Made by a program: the position numbers and the translations under genes
NCBI GenBank assembly: GCA_036489025.1
Contig: DASXGN010000041.1
Location: 62,001 to 126,000, forward strand
Direction of reading: 5' to 3'
From: Dryocola sp036489025
GTDB lineage: Bacteria > Pseudomonadota > Gammaproteobacteria > Enterobacterales > Enterobacteriaceae
Length of the DNA: 64,000 nt
Notes under the pieces: generated by a model
What the model was told of the DNA's origin: nothing
The model's input: only the letters and a program-made list of their open reading frames with translations
Database searches by the model: none
Shown here: in pieces, positions 1 through 7,400 of the stretch
Numbering within the stretch: the first letter of the stretch is position 1
Layout of the letters: each line of letters begins with the position of its first letter

Positions 1-41
1 GAAGCATCACAACACGCTTTATTCGGGAGAATTTACTCTTT

Positions 42-1595
42 ATGCATTCCTCTGCTAAACAAACTGAAAGCCGGACGTTCTTCGGCCATCCTTATCCGCT
101 CGGTTCGCTGTTCTTCACTGAAATGTGGGAGCGCTTCTCGTTCTACGGCATTCGCCCGCTGCTGATCCTGTTTATGGCGGCGACCGTTTACGACGGCGGC
201 ATGGGCCTGGCGCGTGAAAACGCCTCGGCTATCGTGGGCATCTTTGCCGGCAGCATGTACCTGGCCGCGCTGCCGGGCGGCTGGCTGGCGGATAACTGGC
301 TCGGCCAGCAGCGCGCCGTCTGGTACGGATCGATTCTTATTGCGCTCGGCCACCTTTCAATCGCGCTCTCCGCCTTTATGGGCGACAGCCTGTTTTTCAT
401 CGGCCTGATGTTTATCGTTCTCGGTTCTGGCCTGTTCAAGACCTGTATTTCGGTCATGGTGGGCACGCTGTATAAGAAGGGCGATGCGCGCCGGGACGGC
501 GGTTTCTCGCTGTTCTATATGGGCATTAATATGGGTTCGTTTATTGCGCCGCTGATCTCCGGCTGGCTGATAAAAACCCACGGCTGGCACTGGGGCTTTG
601 GCATCGGCGGCATCGGGATGCTGGTGGCGCTGGTTATCTTCCGCGTGTTCGCGGTTCCGGCCATGAAGCGCTACGACAGCGAAGTCGGTCTGGACTCAAC
701 CTGGAACAGCCCGGTGGCAAAGAAAAACGGCGTGGGAGCCTGGCTGCTTGCGCTGACCGTTGGCGTGGCCGCGATCGTCGCGCTCATCGCTCAGGGTATC
801 ATCGTGATTAACCCTGTCGCGGTCGCCAGCGTGCTGGTTTACGTGATTGCCGCCTCGGTGGCGCTCTACTTTATCTACCTGTTTGTGTTTGCCGGGCTGA
901 ACCGCAAAGAGCGCGCCAGGCTGCTGGTCTGCTTTATTCTGCTGGTCTCCGCGGCCTTCTTCTGGTCCGCGTTTGAGCAGAAGCCAACCTCGTTCAACCT
1001 GTTTGCCAACGACTACACCAACCGCACGTTCGGCGATTTTGAAATCCCAGCGGTGTGGTTCCAGTCCATCAACGCGCTGTTCATTATTTTGTTAGCGCCG
1101 GTGTTTAGCTGGGCATGGCCGATGATGGCGCGCAACGGCGTGCGTCTAAGCAGCATGACTAAATTCGTTATCGGTATTTTGTGTGCAGCCGCAGGCTTTG
1201 GGATCATGATGTTGGCCGCACAGGACGTGCTGAGCAACGGCGGGGCCGGCGTATCGCCGTTCTGGCTGGTGGGCAGCATCCTGATGTTAACGCTCGGCGA
1301 ACTGTGTCTGAGCCCGATTGGCCTGGCGACCATGACGCTGCTGGCCCCGGAAAGAATGCGCGGCCAGATGATGGGGCTTTGGTTCTGCGCCAGCGCGCTG
1401 GGCAACCTGGCGGCAGGTCTGATTGGCGGCCACGTTAAAGCCGACCAGCTTGATATGCTGCCGGATCTCTTCGCTCGCTGCTCTATCGCGCTGCTGATCT
1501 GCGCCGCGGTGCTGACAATTCTGATTGTTCCGGTGCGCCGCATGCTGGAAAACGCTCAGGTGAAGAGCGAGCCAAAACCGGTCAGCAATGCCTGA
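42..1595 (+). CDS. POT/PTR2-family proton-dependent oligopeptide transporter
   Basis: Inner-membrane carrier of the proton-dependent oligopeptide transporter family, expected to import di- and tripeptides with protons. The 517-residue protein has 12-14 hydrophobic segments. Near the N terminus it carries the family signature E27-x-x-E30-R31-F-S-F-Y-G, which couples proton and peptide binding. The length fits the family (about 490-520). The E. coli Dtp proteins have ERFGYYG here and differ through much of the sequence, so this is a more distant member and I give no dtp symbol. A GGGAG sequence about 12 bases upstream supports the start. The gene stands alone, followed by its own terminator. 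Substrate is inferred from family only. Confidence 0.85.
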   Translation: MHSSAKQTESRTFFGHPYPLGSLFFTEMWERFSFYGIRPLLILFMAATVYDGGMGLARENASAIVGIFAGSMYLAALPGGWLADNWLGQQRAVWYGSILIALGHLSIALSAFMGDSLFFIGLMFIVLGSGLFKTCISVMVGTLYKKGDARRDGGFSLFYMGINMGSFIAPLISGWLIKTHGWHWGFGIGGIGMLVALVIFRVFAVPAMKRYDSEVGLDSTWNSPVAKKNGVGAWLLALTVGVAAIVALIAQGIIVINPVAVASVLVYVIAASVALYFIYLFVFAGLNRKERARLLVCFILLVSAAFFWSAFEQKPTSFNLFANDYTNRTFGDFEIPAVWFQSINALFIILLAPVFSWAWPMMARNGVRLSSMTKFVIGILCAAAGFGIMMLAAQDVLSNGGAGVSPFWLVGSILMLTLGELCLSPIGLATMTLLAPERMRGQMMGLWFCASALGNLAAGLIGGHVKADQLDMLPDLFARCSIALLICAAVLTILIVPVRRMLENAQVKSEPKPVSNA

Positions 1596-1646
1596 GTCAG
1601 CGGCGGTTGAGCAGCTATTTAGTCTTTGAGTAAGATGCCGGAAAGG

Positions 1647-1677
1647 AGGAGCTTAATTCAGGTTAAGCTCCTTTTTT
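1647..1677 (+). terminator. Rho-independent terminator of the peptide transporter gene
   Basis: A perfect 10-base-pair stem (AGGAGCTTAA / TTAAGCTCCT, loop TTCAGG) is followed by a run of T on the plus strand. It lies between the convergent transporter and regulator genes. Confidence 0.85.
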
Positions 1678-2296
1678 AATAGTTATTTGGCAGCCGATTA
1701 ACGGACACCAGCTTGCCCTTATTCATCTCAATATAATTCCCTTTGCGTAGCGCGGATAATACCTCGGCGATAACCGAGCGAGAGATATTCGTTTTCTTCT
1801 GAATATGATCGATAACGCCGGTGCGCACGCGCAGGTCAGTGGGCCAGTCTTCCATGGCTAACAGCGTCGATCTTATTTGAGAATAAGAGCTGGTGCCGAT
1901 GTAAAACTCATCTCTGGATTCATAAAAGCGCATCATGTAAGCAACCCAGAAGCAAGACTTATCCCATAGATGATGCCGGGCAATCAGCTCCGCGGCTTTA
2001 TCCACTCTGATAAAGAAACCGCTGCATACCGTTTTGGTCACCAGGCGGTATTTGCTTTCAGAATGAATAAAAGCCATATCCAGACCAAGAAGCGTTGGGG
2101 ACGGGACATAATCAATCAGCAGGTCGTCCGTTTCACGATGCAGCGCTACACAGCCTTCTTTAATATAAAATATGACGTTGTCGCCATCATCATTAATCAA
2201 GGGTAATTCGCTATTGGCCGGCAGGCTGAAGTATTCTCCGCCCTCGGCCAGTCCCTCACGAATATATTCCAGTTGGTGCAGTGGCTTAGCAATCAT
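1676..2296 (-). CDS. iprA: IprA/YaiV-type Crp-like winged-helix transcriptional regulator
   Basis: A 206-residue regulator with an N-terminal cyclic-nucleotide-fold-like sensor region (about 20-115) and a C-terminal helix-turn-helix (about 150-195). The C-terminal stretch (RSVIAEVLSALRKGNYIEMN) is almost identical to E. coli YaiV/IprA as I remember it, a factor reported to repress hydrogen peroxide resistance; the N-terminal half is much more diverged. In E. coli the gene sits beside ampH. Here it is far from ampH and lies downstream of an autotransporter gene on the same strand, with a terminator between them. It could therefore be a paralog controlling the adhesin. Ligand unknown. Confidence 0.75.
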   Translation of the reverse strand: MIAKPLHQLEYIREGLAEGGEYFSLPANSELPLINDDGDNVIFYIKEGCVALHRETDDLLIDYVPSPTLLGLDMAFIHSESKYRLVTKTVCSGFFIRVDKAAELIARHHLWDKSCFWVAYMMRFYESRDEFYIGTSSYSQIRSTLLAMEDWPTDLRVRTGVIDHIQKKTNISRSVIAEVLSALRKGNYIEMNKGKLVSVNRLPNNY

Positions 2297-2329
2297 AGAA
2301 AATCCATTTCTCTGGTCATGATAAGTAAA

Positions 2330-2354
2330 ATGCCTCCCCTTGCGGGGCAGGCAT
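2330..2354 (-). terminator. Terminator downstream of the autotransporter gene
   Basis: Read on the minus strand, ATGCCT-GCCCC and GGGG-AGGCAT form a hairpin with one bulged base and a GCAA loop, followed by TTTT. It separates the autotransporter stop codon from the downstream regulator. Confidence 0.7.
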
Positions 2355-2392
2355 TCATTTAGTTTTATAGCCGTTGTGACTTGCCAGAAATA

Positions 2393-5194
2393 TTACCAGG
2401 TATATTTCACGCCAACGTTAGCTGCCCAATCCTGATCGACGTCACCGCCGCCCAGGTAGTTAGCGTCTGCGTAGGTGCTGAAGTTCTTAGTGAAGCTGAA
2501 CTGTCCGCCCAGGCCAACGCGTACCGCTGAACCTTCAACGCCGTTATCGATAGAGTTACCGTTAACTTTGGCTTTATTGCTTGCATCGTCATATACGTAG
2601 GCCAGCTTCATGTACGGAGTCAAAGCCTGATCGCCACCGTAGTTGAAGGTATAACCCGCATCCACGCCCAGCTCGTAACGCATGCTGTCGTAAGACTGGC
2701 TGCCGACGGACATGTTGTTGCTCAGGTGATAGCTGTCGCCGTCCTGGAACAGACCGGAAATGCTGGCATAAGGCGTCAGATAGCCCTGCTCGTTAAACTG
2801 CCAGTCGTAGCCCAGTTTAATCGCCGCGCCCCATGCGTCAGAGGTCACATCGCCGCTTACCGCAGTGCCGTTGCTCATGCGCGCAGTCAGGTCGTTGCTG
2901 TAGTGGCTGTAGCTCAGAGTGGTATCCAGGAAGATATTGTTCTGGAAACGAGCCGAGGAGTAGATACGGGCAGACTGGCTGTCCTGATCTACGCTTCCGC
3001 TTCTGTCGCTGATGTCGCCTTTAGCAAAGCCTGCTGCGGCACCCACTGTCCACTTGGCAGTGCCACCGTCGATCTGCTTGTCCAGACCAACCATGATGCC
3101 GTTCACGCTCTGGTCGTAGTTCAGCTTGTCGGTATCGCCGGAGAAACCGCCGCCCAGGTAGGTCACCCACGCGCCGCCGGTATCACCGGACAGAGCGTGA
3201 CGGCCATTGGCTAAACGAGTTGCCAGCGCGTCCTGCTCCAGGTTCCAGATATTGGTGTTAGCAGAAGGAATGCTTAGCGCCATGTTGGCATAGTCGGTCA
3301 GACGTTCCTGCTGCAAAACAACGGTGTCGCCGTACTGTTTTGCACCGTAGGTATAAGCACCCAGGTCCGCATGGTTAGCCGCGGTGAAGCTGGCTGCCGT
3401 TGCGGCGTTGTTGTCATAGACGCGAACAATTTCTTTGTGGTTGTAATCACCCACGGAGCCCGCGCCGTTAGCGTTATCGATACGAACCTTGAAGTTACCT
3501 GAAACTTCACCGTTGACGGCCAGGTGACCGTCCGAGTTCAGCGCAATCACGCCGCGATCGTATTCAGCCTTGCGGGTATCGTTTGTGACATAGCGGGCGT
3601 TGTTCAGATCCGCGTCCAGCGCATAAACACGGCTGGCAACGTTCAGCACGCCGTCGTCGCTCAGAATCACTTTATCAGTGGCGAGCTGACCCTGGCCAAG
3701 CGCCAGCTCGCCCTGGTTGCTCACGGCGATGGTGTTAGCCTGAAGGTTTGCGCTTTCCTGAGACAGGGTTGCGGAGCTGCGGCCGTCGATATTTAAGCGA
3801 TCCGTTGCCACGCCAGCTTCATGGCCGACGATCAGGGAAGATCCGTTGGTCAGCGTGATGCTGTCAGACAGCAGGCTTGAATCAGCCACGTTAACCAGTG
3901 AAGCATTGTTCACCGTCAAAGTATCGATATTAGACGCGTTACGGGTATCCCACTGGGAGCCATTATTTAGCGCAACATTAAACAGGCCGCTCTGGTAAAC
4001 GGCATTGCCGTTGACGTGAGAACCTTCGTTGAAGGCGCTGTTAGCGTCGTTAATACCGTATACGGAAGAAGGCCAGATGCTGTTTGCCGCCACGTCGTAA
4101 AGCTCGGCGGTCGCTTCAACGTCGGAGATTGCCGCGCCGATCCACTTGCTGCCGTTGTTTAAAGTCAGGTTCAGCGAGTCGGTGTTATCCCAACCGTTAG
4201 AATCCAGAATCCCGTCCGCATTAGTGTCATAGGCTTTAACGTGAGTCGTTACCGGTATGCCGTTAGCATCGAAGGTCGTGCGATCGTAGCCGCCAAAGTT
4301 TTCATCAAAGCTGCTGACGAACAGCACGTCACCGTTAAGCGTTGAGCTATCAAGGTTAACGTCGGTTTTCATTGCGTTATCGGCAGCCTGACTGGCGATA
4401 ACGGCAAGCGCGACATCGTCAGCTGTACCATTGCCGCTATAATCGCTGGCCTTGCCCGTACGGCCGTAGAATCCGTTGGTACCCTGATCGGTCAGGGAGC
4501 CGGAAGTCAGTACGGAATCTGAAATTGAAACGGTATTGGTGAAGTTTTTCGGGTTGTTTACGCCATCAACGTGCGTCACATCAAAAGTATCTTCCCACTC
4601 GTATCCCTGAGTAAGAGTAATACCTGCAACATGGGAGTTATTTTTGATAACGATATCGGATTCTTGATTAAGCGTAATGGCGGTGCCTAAATCAAACGTA
4701 TCATAAGTGGCAGTAGTATAAGTGCCGTCGGCGTTTTGAACGTAATAATTGAAGTGTTCAAAATCATCGTCGACCGTTGAATTATCAATCGTCAAAGCAA
4801 GGCGATCGTAAACATAACCATCAATACCACGGTTCCCATTGACACATTCCGTTGTCATACACTCGGAAGTAATCATGCCGTGAATTTTACTGTTGCTGAT
4901 AGTTAATGAATTATGGTTGGTATTTGCTGCGTCGCCATTATCAAGGTAATAAGTGGAAATAACGCCTTCAACGTTAGCGTTATTAATGATTGGATAAATG
5001 TTGCCGTTATAGATGCTGTCCAAGCCGTAATTGTTCCAGCCCGCATATCCCTGATATTTAACGCCTACATCGTAGCTGAACGTTGGATACTGAGAGTTTG
5101 AAACATCTACGCTTGCCGTAGCCTGGGATGCAATTGCAACCGTGCAGGCAATTGCTAATTTCGATAAAACCGGTTTGCTTTTCCAAGAGTGCAT
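2393..5194 (-). CDS. Autotransporter adhesin with beta-helix passenger and C-terminal barrel
   Basis: A type Va autotransporter of 933 residues. The signal peptide covers about 1-27 (cleavage after QATA). The passenger, about 28-660, is rich in Asn, Asp, Ser and Thr with repeated LTxxNxSxx strands, typical of a right-handed beta-helix. The 12-strand barrel spans about 670-933 and ends in the aromatic residue W expected for BAM recognition. The passenger has one cysteine pair (C112, C117) and two loops matching the calcium-binding DxSxNGxxD pattern (D251-D259, D323-D331). These features suggest a surface adhesin. No protease triad was recognised. The exact subfamily is unknown. The start has an AGGAGG-like site just upstream. 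Confidence 0.88.
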   Translation of the reverse strand: MHSWKSKPVLSKLAIACTVAIASQATASVDVSNSQYPTFSYDVGVKYQGYAGWNNYGLDSIYNGNIYPIINNANVEGVISTYYLDNGDAANTNHNSLTISNSKIHGMITSECMTTECVNGNRGIDGYVYDRLALTIDNSTVDDDFEHFNYYVQNADGTYTTATYDTFDLGTAITLNQESDIVIKNNSHVAGITLTQGYEWEDTFDVTHVDGVNNPKNFTNTVSISDSVLTSGSLTDQGTNGFYGRTGKASDYSGNGTADDVALAVIASQAADNAMKTDVNLDSSTLNGDVLFVSSFDENFGGYDRTTFDANGIPVTTHVKAYDTNADGILDSNGWDNTDSLNLTLNNGSKWIGAAISDVEATAELYDVAANSIWPSSVYGINDANSAFNEGSHVNGNAVYQSGLFNVALNNGSQWDTRNASNIDTLTVNNASLVNVADSSLLSDSITLTNGSSLIVGHEAGVATDRLNIDGRSSATLSQESANLQANTIAVSNQGELALGQGQLATDKVILSDDGVLNVASRVYALDADLNNARYVTNDTRKAEYDRGVIALNSDGHLAVNGEVSGNFKVRIDNANGAGSVGDYNHKEIVRVYDNNAATAASFTAANHADLGAYTYGAKQYGDTVVLQQERLTDYANMALSIPSANTNIWNLEQDALATRLANGRHALSGDTGGAWVTYLGGGFSGDTDKLNYDQSVNGIMVGLDKQIDGGTAKWTVGAAAGFAKGDISDRSGSVDQDSQSARIYSSARFQNNIFLDTTLSYSHYSNDLTARMSNGTAVSGDVTSDAWGAAIKLGYDWQFNEQGYLTPYASISGLFQDGDSYHLSNNMSVGSQSYDSMRYELGVDAGYTFNYGGDQALTPYMKLAYVYDDASNKAKVNGNSIDNGVEGSAVRVGLGGQFSFTKNFSTYADANYLGGGDVDQDWAANVGVKYTW

Positions 5195-5664
5195 TTGTCA
5201 TCCCTCCTCGGGGACATAATCTTATGTTGTTCCATCAATTCAAAATGCATTTCAGTCATTACATTGCTGTTATGACAAGCAGGATTATGCGGTGAAGGGA
5301 TATTAAGAAACAACGTATCATTGACTATTAGTCCGAATCCAGACAACTGTATTTGTTTCAATTGGTTTAAGAATTTTCTTGTTTCTGATAATAAATAAAA
5401 AACATTGCTAATAACATTTTTTTAACAAAAAAATATGCTCTTGTCATTCTTAAATGATCGACTTCACAAATCGTAAAAAACCCATTAATGAACTTAAAAT
5501 AAATTTAGGCTGGTCTGATTCATTAATAAAATTGATATAATTTTTATTAATGAGTAGTGAATTGTATATTTTAAAAATCAATTGCTTAACAATGAGTTGT
5601 ATTTTTATGGCTGTGTTTCAGAGCGTTTGTATGCCTAAGGGGAGGATAGATAAGGCGGTGGGAG

Positions 5665-5793
5665 TTACCACTTTCGTCTTCTGTGGGAATAGTCTTTTGA
5701 TCTTTTTTCAGCCTCAACCGCAGGATGGACCTGAGTTCCTAAAAATAAGAGCACAAATGCTGTTATCGACAGCACATAAAAGTTTTGTTTCAT
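5665..5793 (-). CDS. Possible small membrane protein, 42 residues (uncertain)
   Basis: This ORF begins MKQNFYVLSITAFVLLFLGT, one hydrophobic segment near the N terminus, then a charged and strongly basic tail ending in HRRRKW. The layout resembles type I toxins or small signal-anchored proteins but no family is recognised, and the conserved Hok cysteine/acidic signature is absent. A purine-rich AAGGAG lies about 34 bases upstream, too far for a normal ribosome site; only a weak AGTGG is nearer. An upstream in-frame ATG would give 65 residues. It may be chance. Confidence 0.25.
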   Translation of the reverse strand: MKQNFYVLSITAFVLLFLGTQVHPAVEAEKRSKDYSHRRRKW

Positions 5794-5917
5794 ACAAAAC
5801 CACTGGTACCTGCCAGGGTGCGATCTGGACTCCTTGTCTGCTGAAAATGCCGGTTTGAACATATTTATTAACCAAAAAGGCTTTTATGAGACGGCTCACA
5901 AACATGATAACATTATA

Positions 5918-5929
5918 TTGTTATAACAA
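5918..5929. promoter_or_regulatory. Operator-like palindrome upstream of the PTS-sulfatase operon
   Basis: TTGTTATAACAA is a perfect 12-base palindrome ending 32 bases before the EIIBC start codon. The sequence just before it (GATAACATTATATTG) extends an imperfect GATAACA/TGTTATA symmetry. The GT-N4-AC core resembles half-sites bound by GntR/HutC-type repressors, and such a repressor is encoded within the operon. Binding is inferred. Confidence 0.5.
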
Positions 5930-5961
5930 ATGGAGATGACAATAACAAAAAGGATCTCTGT

Positions 5962-7377
5962 ATGAACTACAACCTGGTGGGCAATGCCATCGTTAAGCAC
6001 TGCGGAGGCTTAGCAAACTTTATTCACGTCACCAACTGCATGACCCGGGTTCGGATGACGATAGCCGATCAAACTCAGGTGGATATGCCGGCGCTCAAAG
6101 GTATTGAAGGCGTGCTGGGCGTGGTGGAAGACGACACGTTGCAGGTGATTGTTGGCCCGGGAAAATCAACAAAAGTGGCTACCATTATTAACGACTTACT
6201 GAAAGGGCAGCCCTCATCTGATGTACCGCTTAGCGCCGTTGAGCTACGCGCCAAACAGGCGCGTGACAAAGCCAAAAAGCAGACGCGCACCAAAGTTATT
6301 CTGAAGCACATTGCCAATATATTTGTGCCGATTCTGCCCGCGCTGATTGCCGCCGGTATCCTGATGGGCCTGAATAACGTGCTGGTGAACTCAGCGGCTT
6401 CCTGGGCGATGGCAAATCATATCGCCGCGCTGGGCGATCTCTCCCCCACGCAGGTTGTCCTCGATCAGCGTCATTTACTCGGCCTGAGCCACTTCCTGGA
6501 TATCCTGGCGAAATCGCTGTTCGGTTTTCTGGCGATTTACGCGGGCGTAACGGCGGCCCGCGAGTTTGATGGCAACATTATAATGGGCGGTTTGCTTGGG
6601 GCGATGACCATTGCGCCGCAGCTTTCCCTGCTTGGCCTGCAGCCGGGGCAGGGCGGGCTAATTGGGGTGATCTTCTGCGTCTGGCTGATGTGCCTCGTGG
6701 AAAAGCAGGTGCGCAAAGTGGTGCCGGACGTACTCGATGTTGTGGTCACGCCAACCCTCGTGCTGCTGATTATGGGCAGCGCGCTCCTGTTTGCGATCAT
6801 GCCCGCCGCGGGCATCGTTTCGGACGGTATTCTGCACGGGCTTAATGGGCTGCTGACCAACGGCGGCATGGCGGCGGGCTTCGTGCTGTCGGCGCTATTC
6901 CCGTTTTTGATCTCGCTTGGTCTGCATCACGGGCTGTTCCCTATTCATATTGAAATGATTAACGCCACCGGGCATGCGCCGCTGTTTGCCATCCAGATCA
7001 TGTCCAACGCGGGAATGGTGGGGGCCGCAACGGCCGTTTTGCTGCTGACGCGCGATCCGGTGATGAAAAAAATCGCCAGAGGGGCGATTCCTACCTCCAT
7101 CCTCGCGGTCGGTGAGCCGACTATTTTCGGCGTTAACATTCCGGCCGGATTCGCGTTTATCACCGGTTCAATCGGTGCAGGGTTTGGCGGCATGATGGTT
7201 GTGCTGCTTGGCGTTTCCACCAACGGCGTGGGCGCTGCCGGGCTGTCAGCCCTGCCGCTCATCGCCGACGGTAAATATCTACAGTACATCCTTTCATGGC
7301 TTGTCGGCTGCGCGGCGGCTTTTGTGCTGACTTACATTGTTGGCAAAGTACGCGGCTACGACAAAGAAACGACATGA
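5962..7377 (+). CDS. PTS sugar transporter, fused EIIB-EIIC (glucose superfamily)
   Basis: Phosphotransferase permease that imports and phosphorylates a sugar. The EIIB domain (about 1-85) has the phospho-cysteine motif NC26MTRVR. A linker and an EIIC domain (about 105-460) with many membrane helices follow, including the substrate-site motif LAVGEPTIFGV. The B-then-C order without EIIA is that of MurP, TreB and SacX, so phosphate probably comes from the general EIIA-Glc (Crr). It opens an operon with a sulfatase, so the substrate is probably a sulfated sugar or amino sugar. The phosphorylated position and the sugar itself cannot be read from sequence. AAGGA is well placed before the ATG. Confidence 0.88.
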   Translation: MNYNLVGNAIVKHCGGLANFIHVTNCMTRVRMTIADQTQVDMPALKGIEGVLGVVEDDTLQVIVGPGKSTKVATIINDLLKGQPSSDVPLSAVELRAKQARDKAKKQTRTKVILKHIANIFVPILPALIAAGILMGLNNVLVNSAASWAMANHIAALGDLSPTQVVLDQRHLLGLSHFLDILAKSLFGFLAIYAGVTAAREFDGNIIMGGLLGAMTIAPQLSLLGLQPGQGGLIGVIFCVWLMCLVEKQVRKVVPDVLDVVVTPTLVLLIMGSALLFAIMPAAGIVSDGILHGLNGLLTNGGMAAGFVLSALFPFLISLGLHHGLFPIHIEMINATGHAPLFAIQIMSNAGMVGAATAVLLLTRDPVMKKIARGAIPTSILAVGEPTIFGVNIPAGFAFITGSIGAGFGGMMVVLLGVSTNGVGAAGLSALPLIADGKYLQYILSWLVGCAAAFVLTYIVGKVRGYDKETT

Positions 7378-7400
7378 CGGGTAATAAGGGAGAATAAAAA

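Larger units (their letters stand above)
5195..5961. other. Long AT-rich intergenic region between the autotransporter and the PTS operon
   Basis: The 767 bases are much richer in A and T than the flanking genes, a pattern common for horizontally acquired or H-NS-bound enterobacterial DNA. The region must hold the minus-strand promoter of the autotransporter and the plus-strand promoter of the PTS operon. It contains a possible 42-codon membrane-protein ORF on the minus strand and a perfect operator-like palindrome near the PTS start, each listed separately. I see no other convincing gene. Confidence 0.6.

Noticed and set aside
5550..5858. 102-codon plus-strand ORF in the spacer before the PTS operon
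   Set aside because: No ribosome site, no recognisable features, and base composition like the surrounding non-coding DNA.
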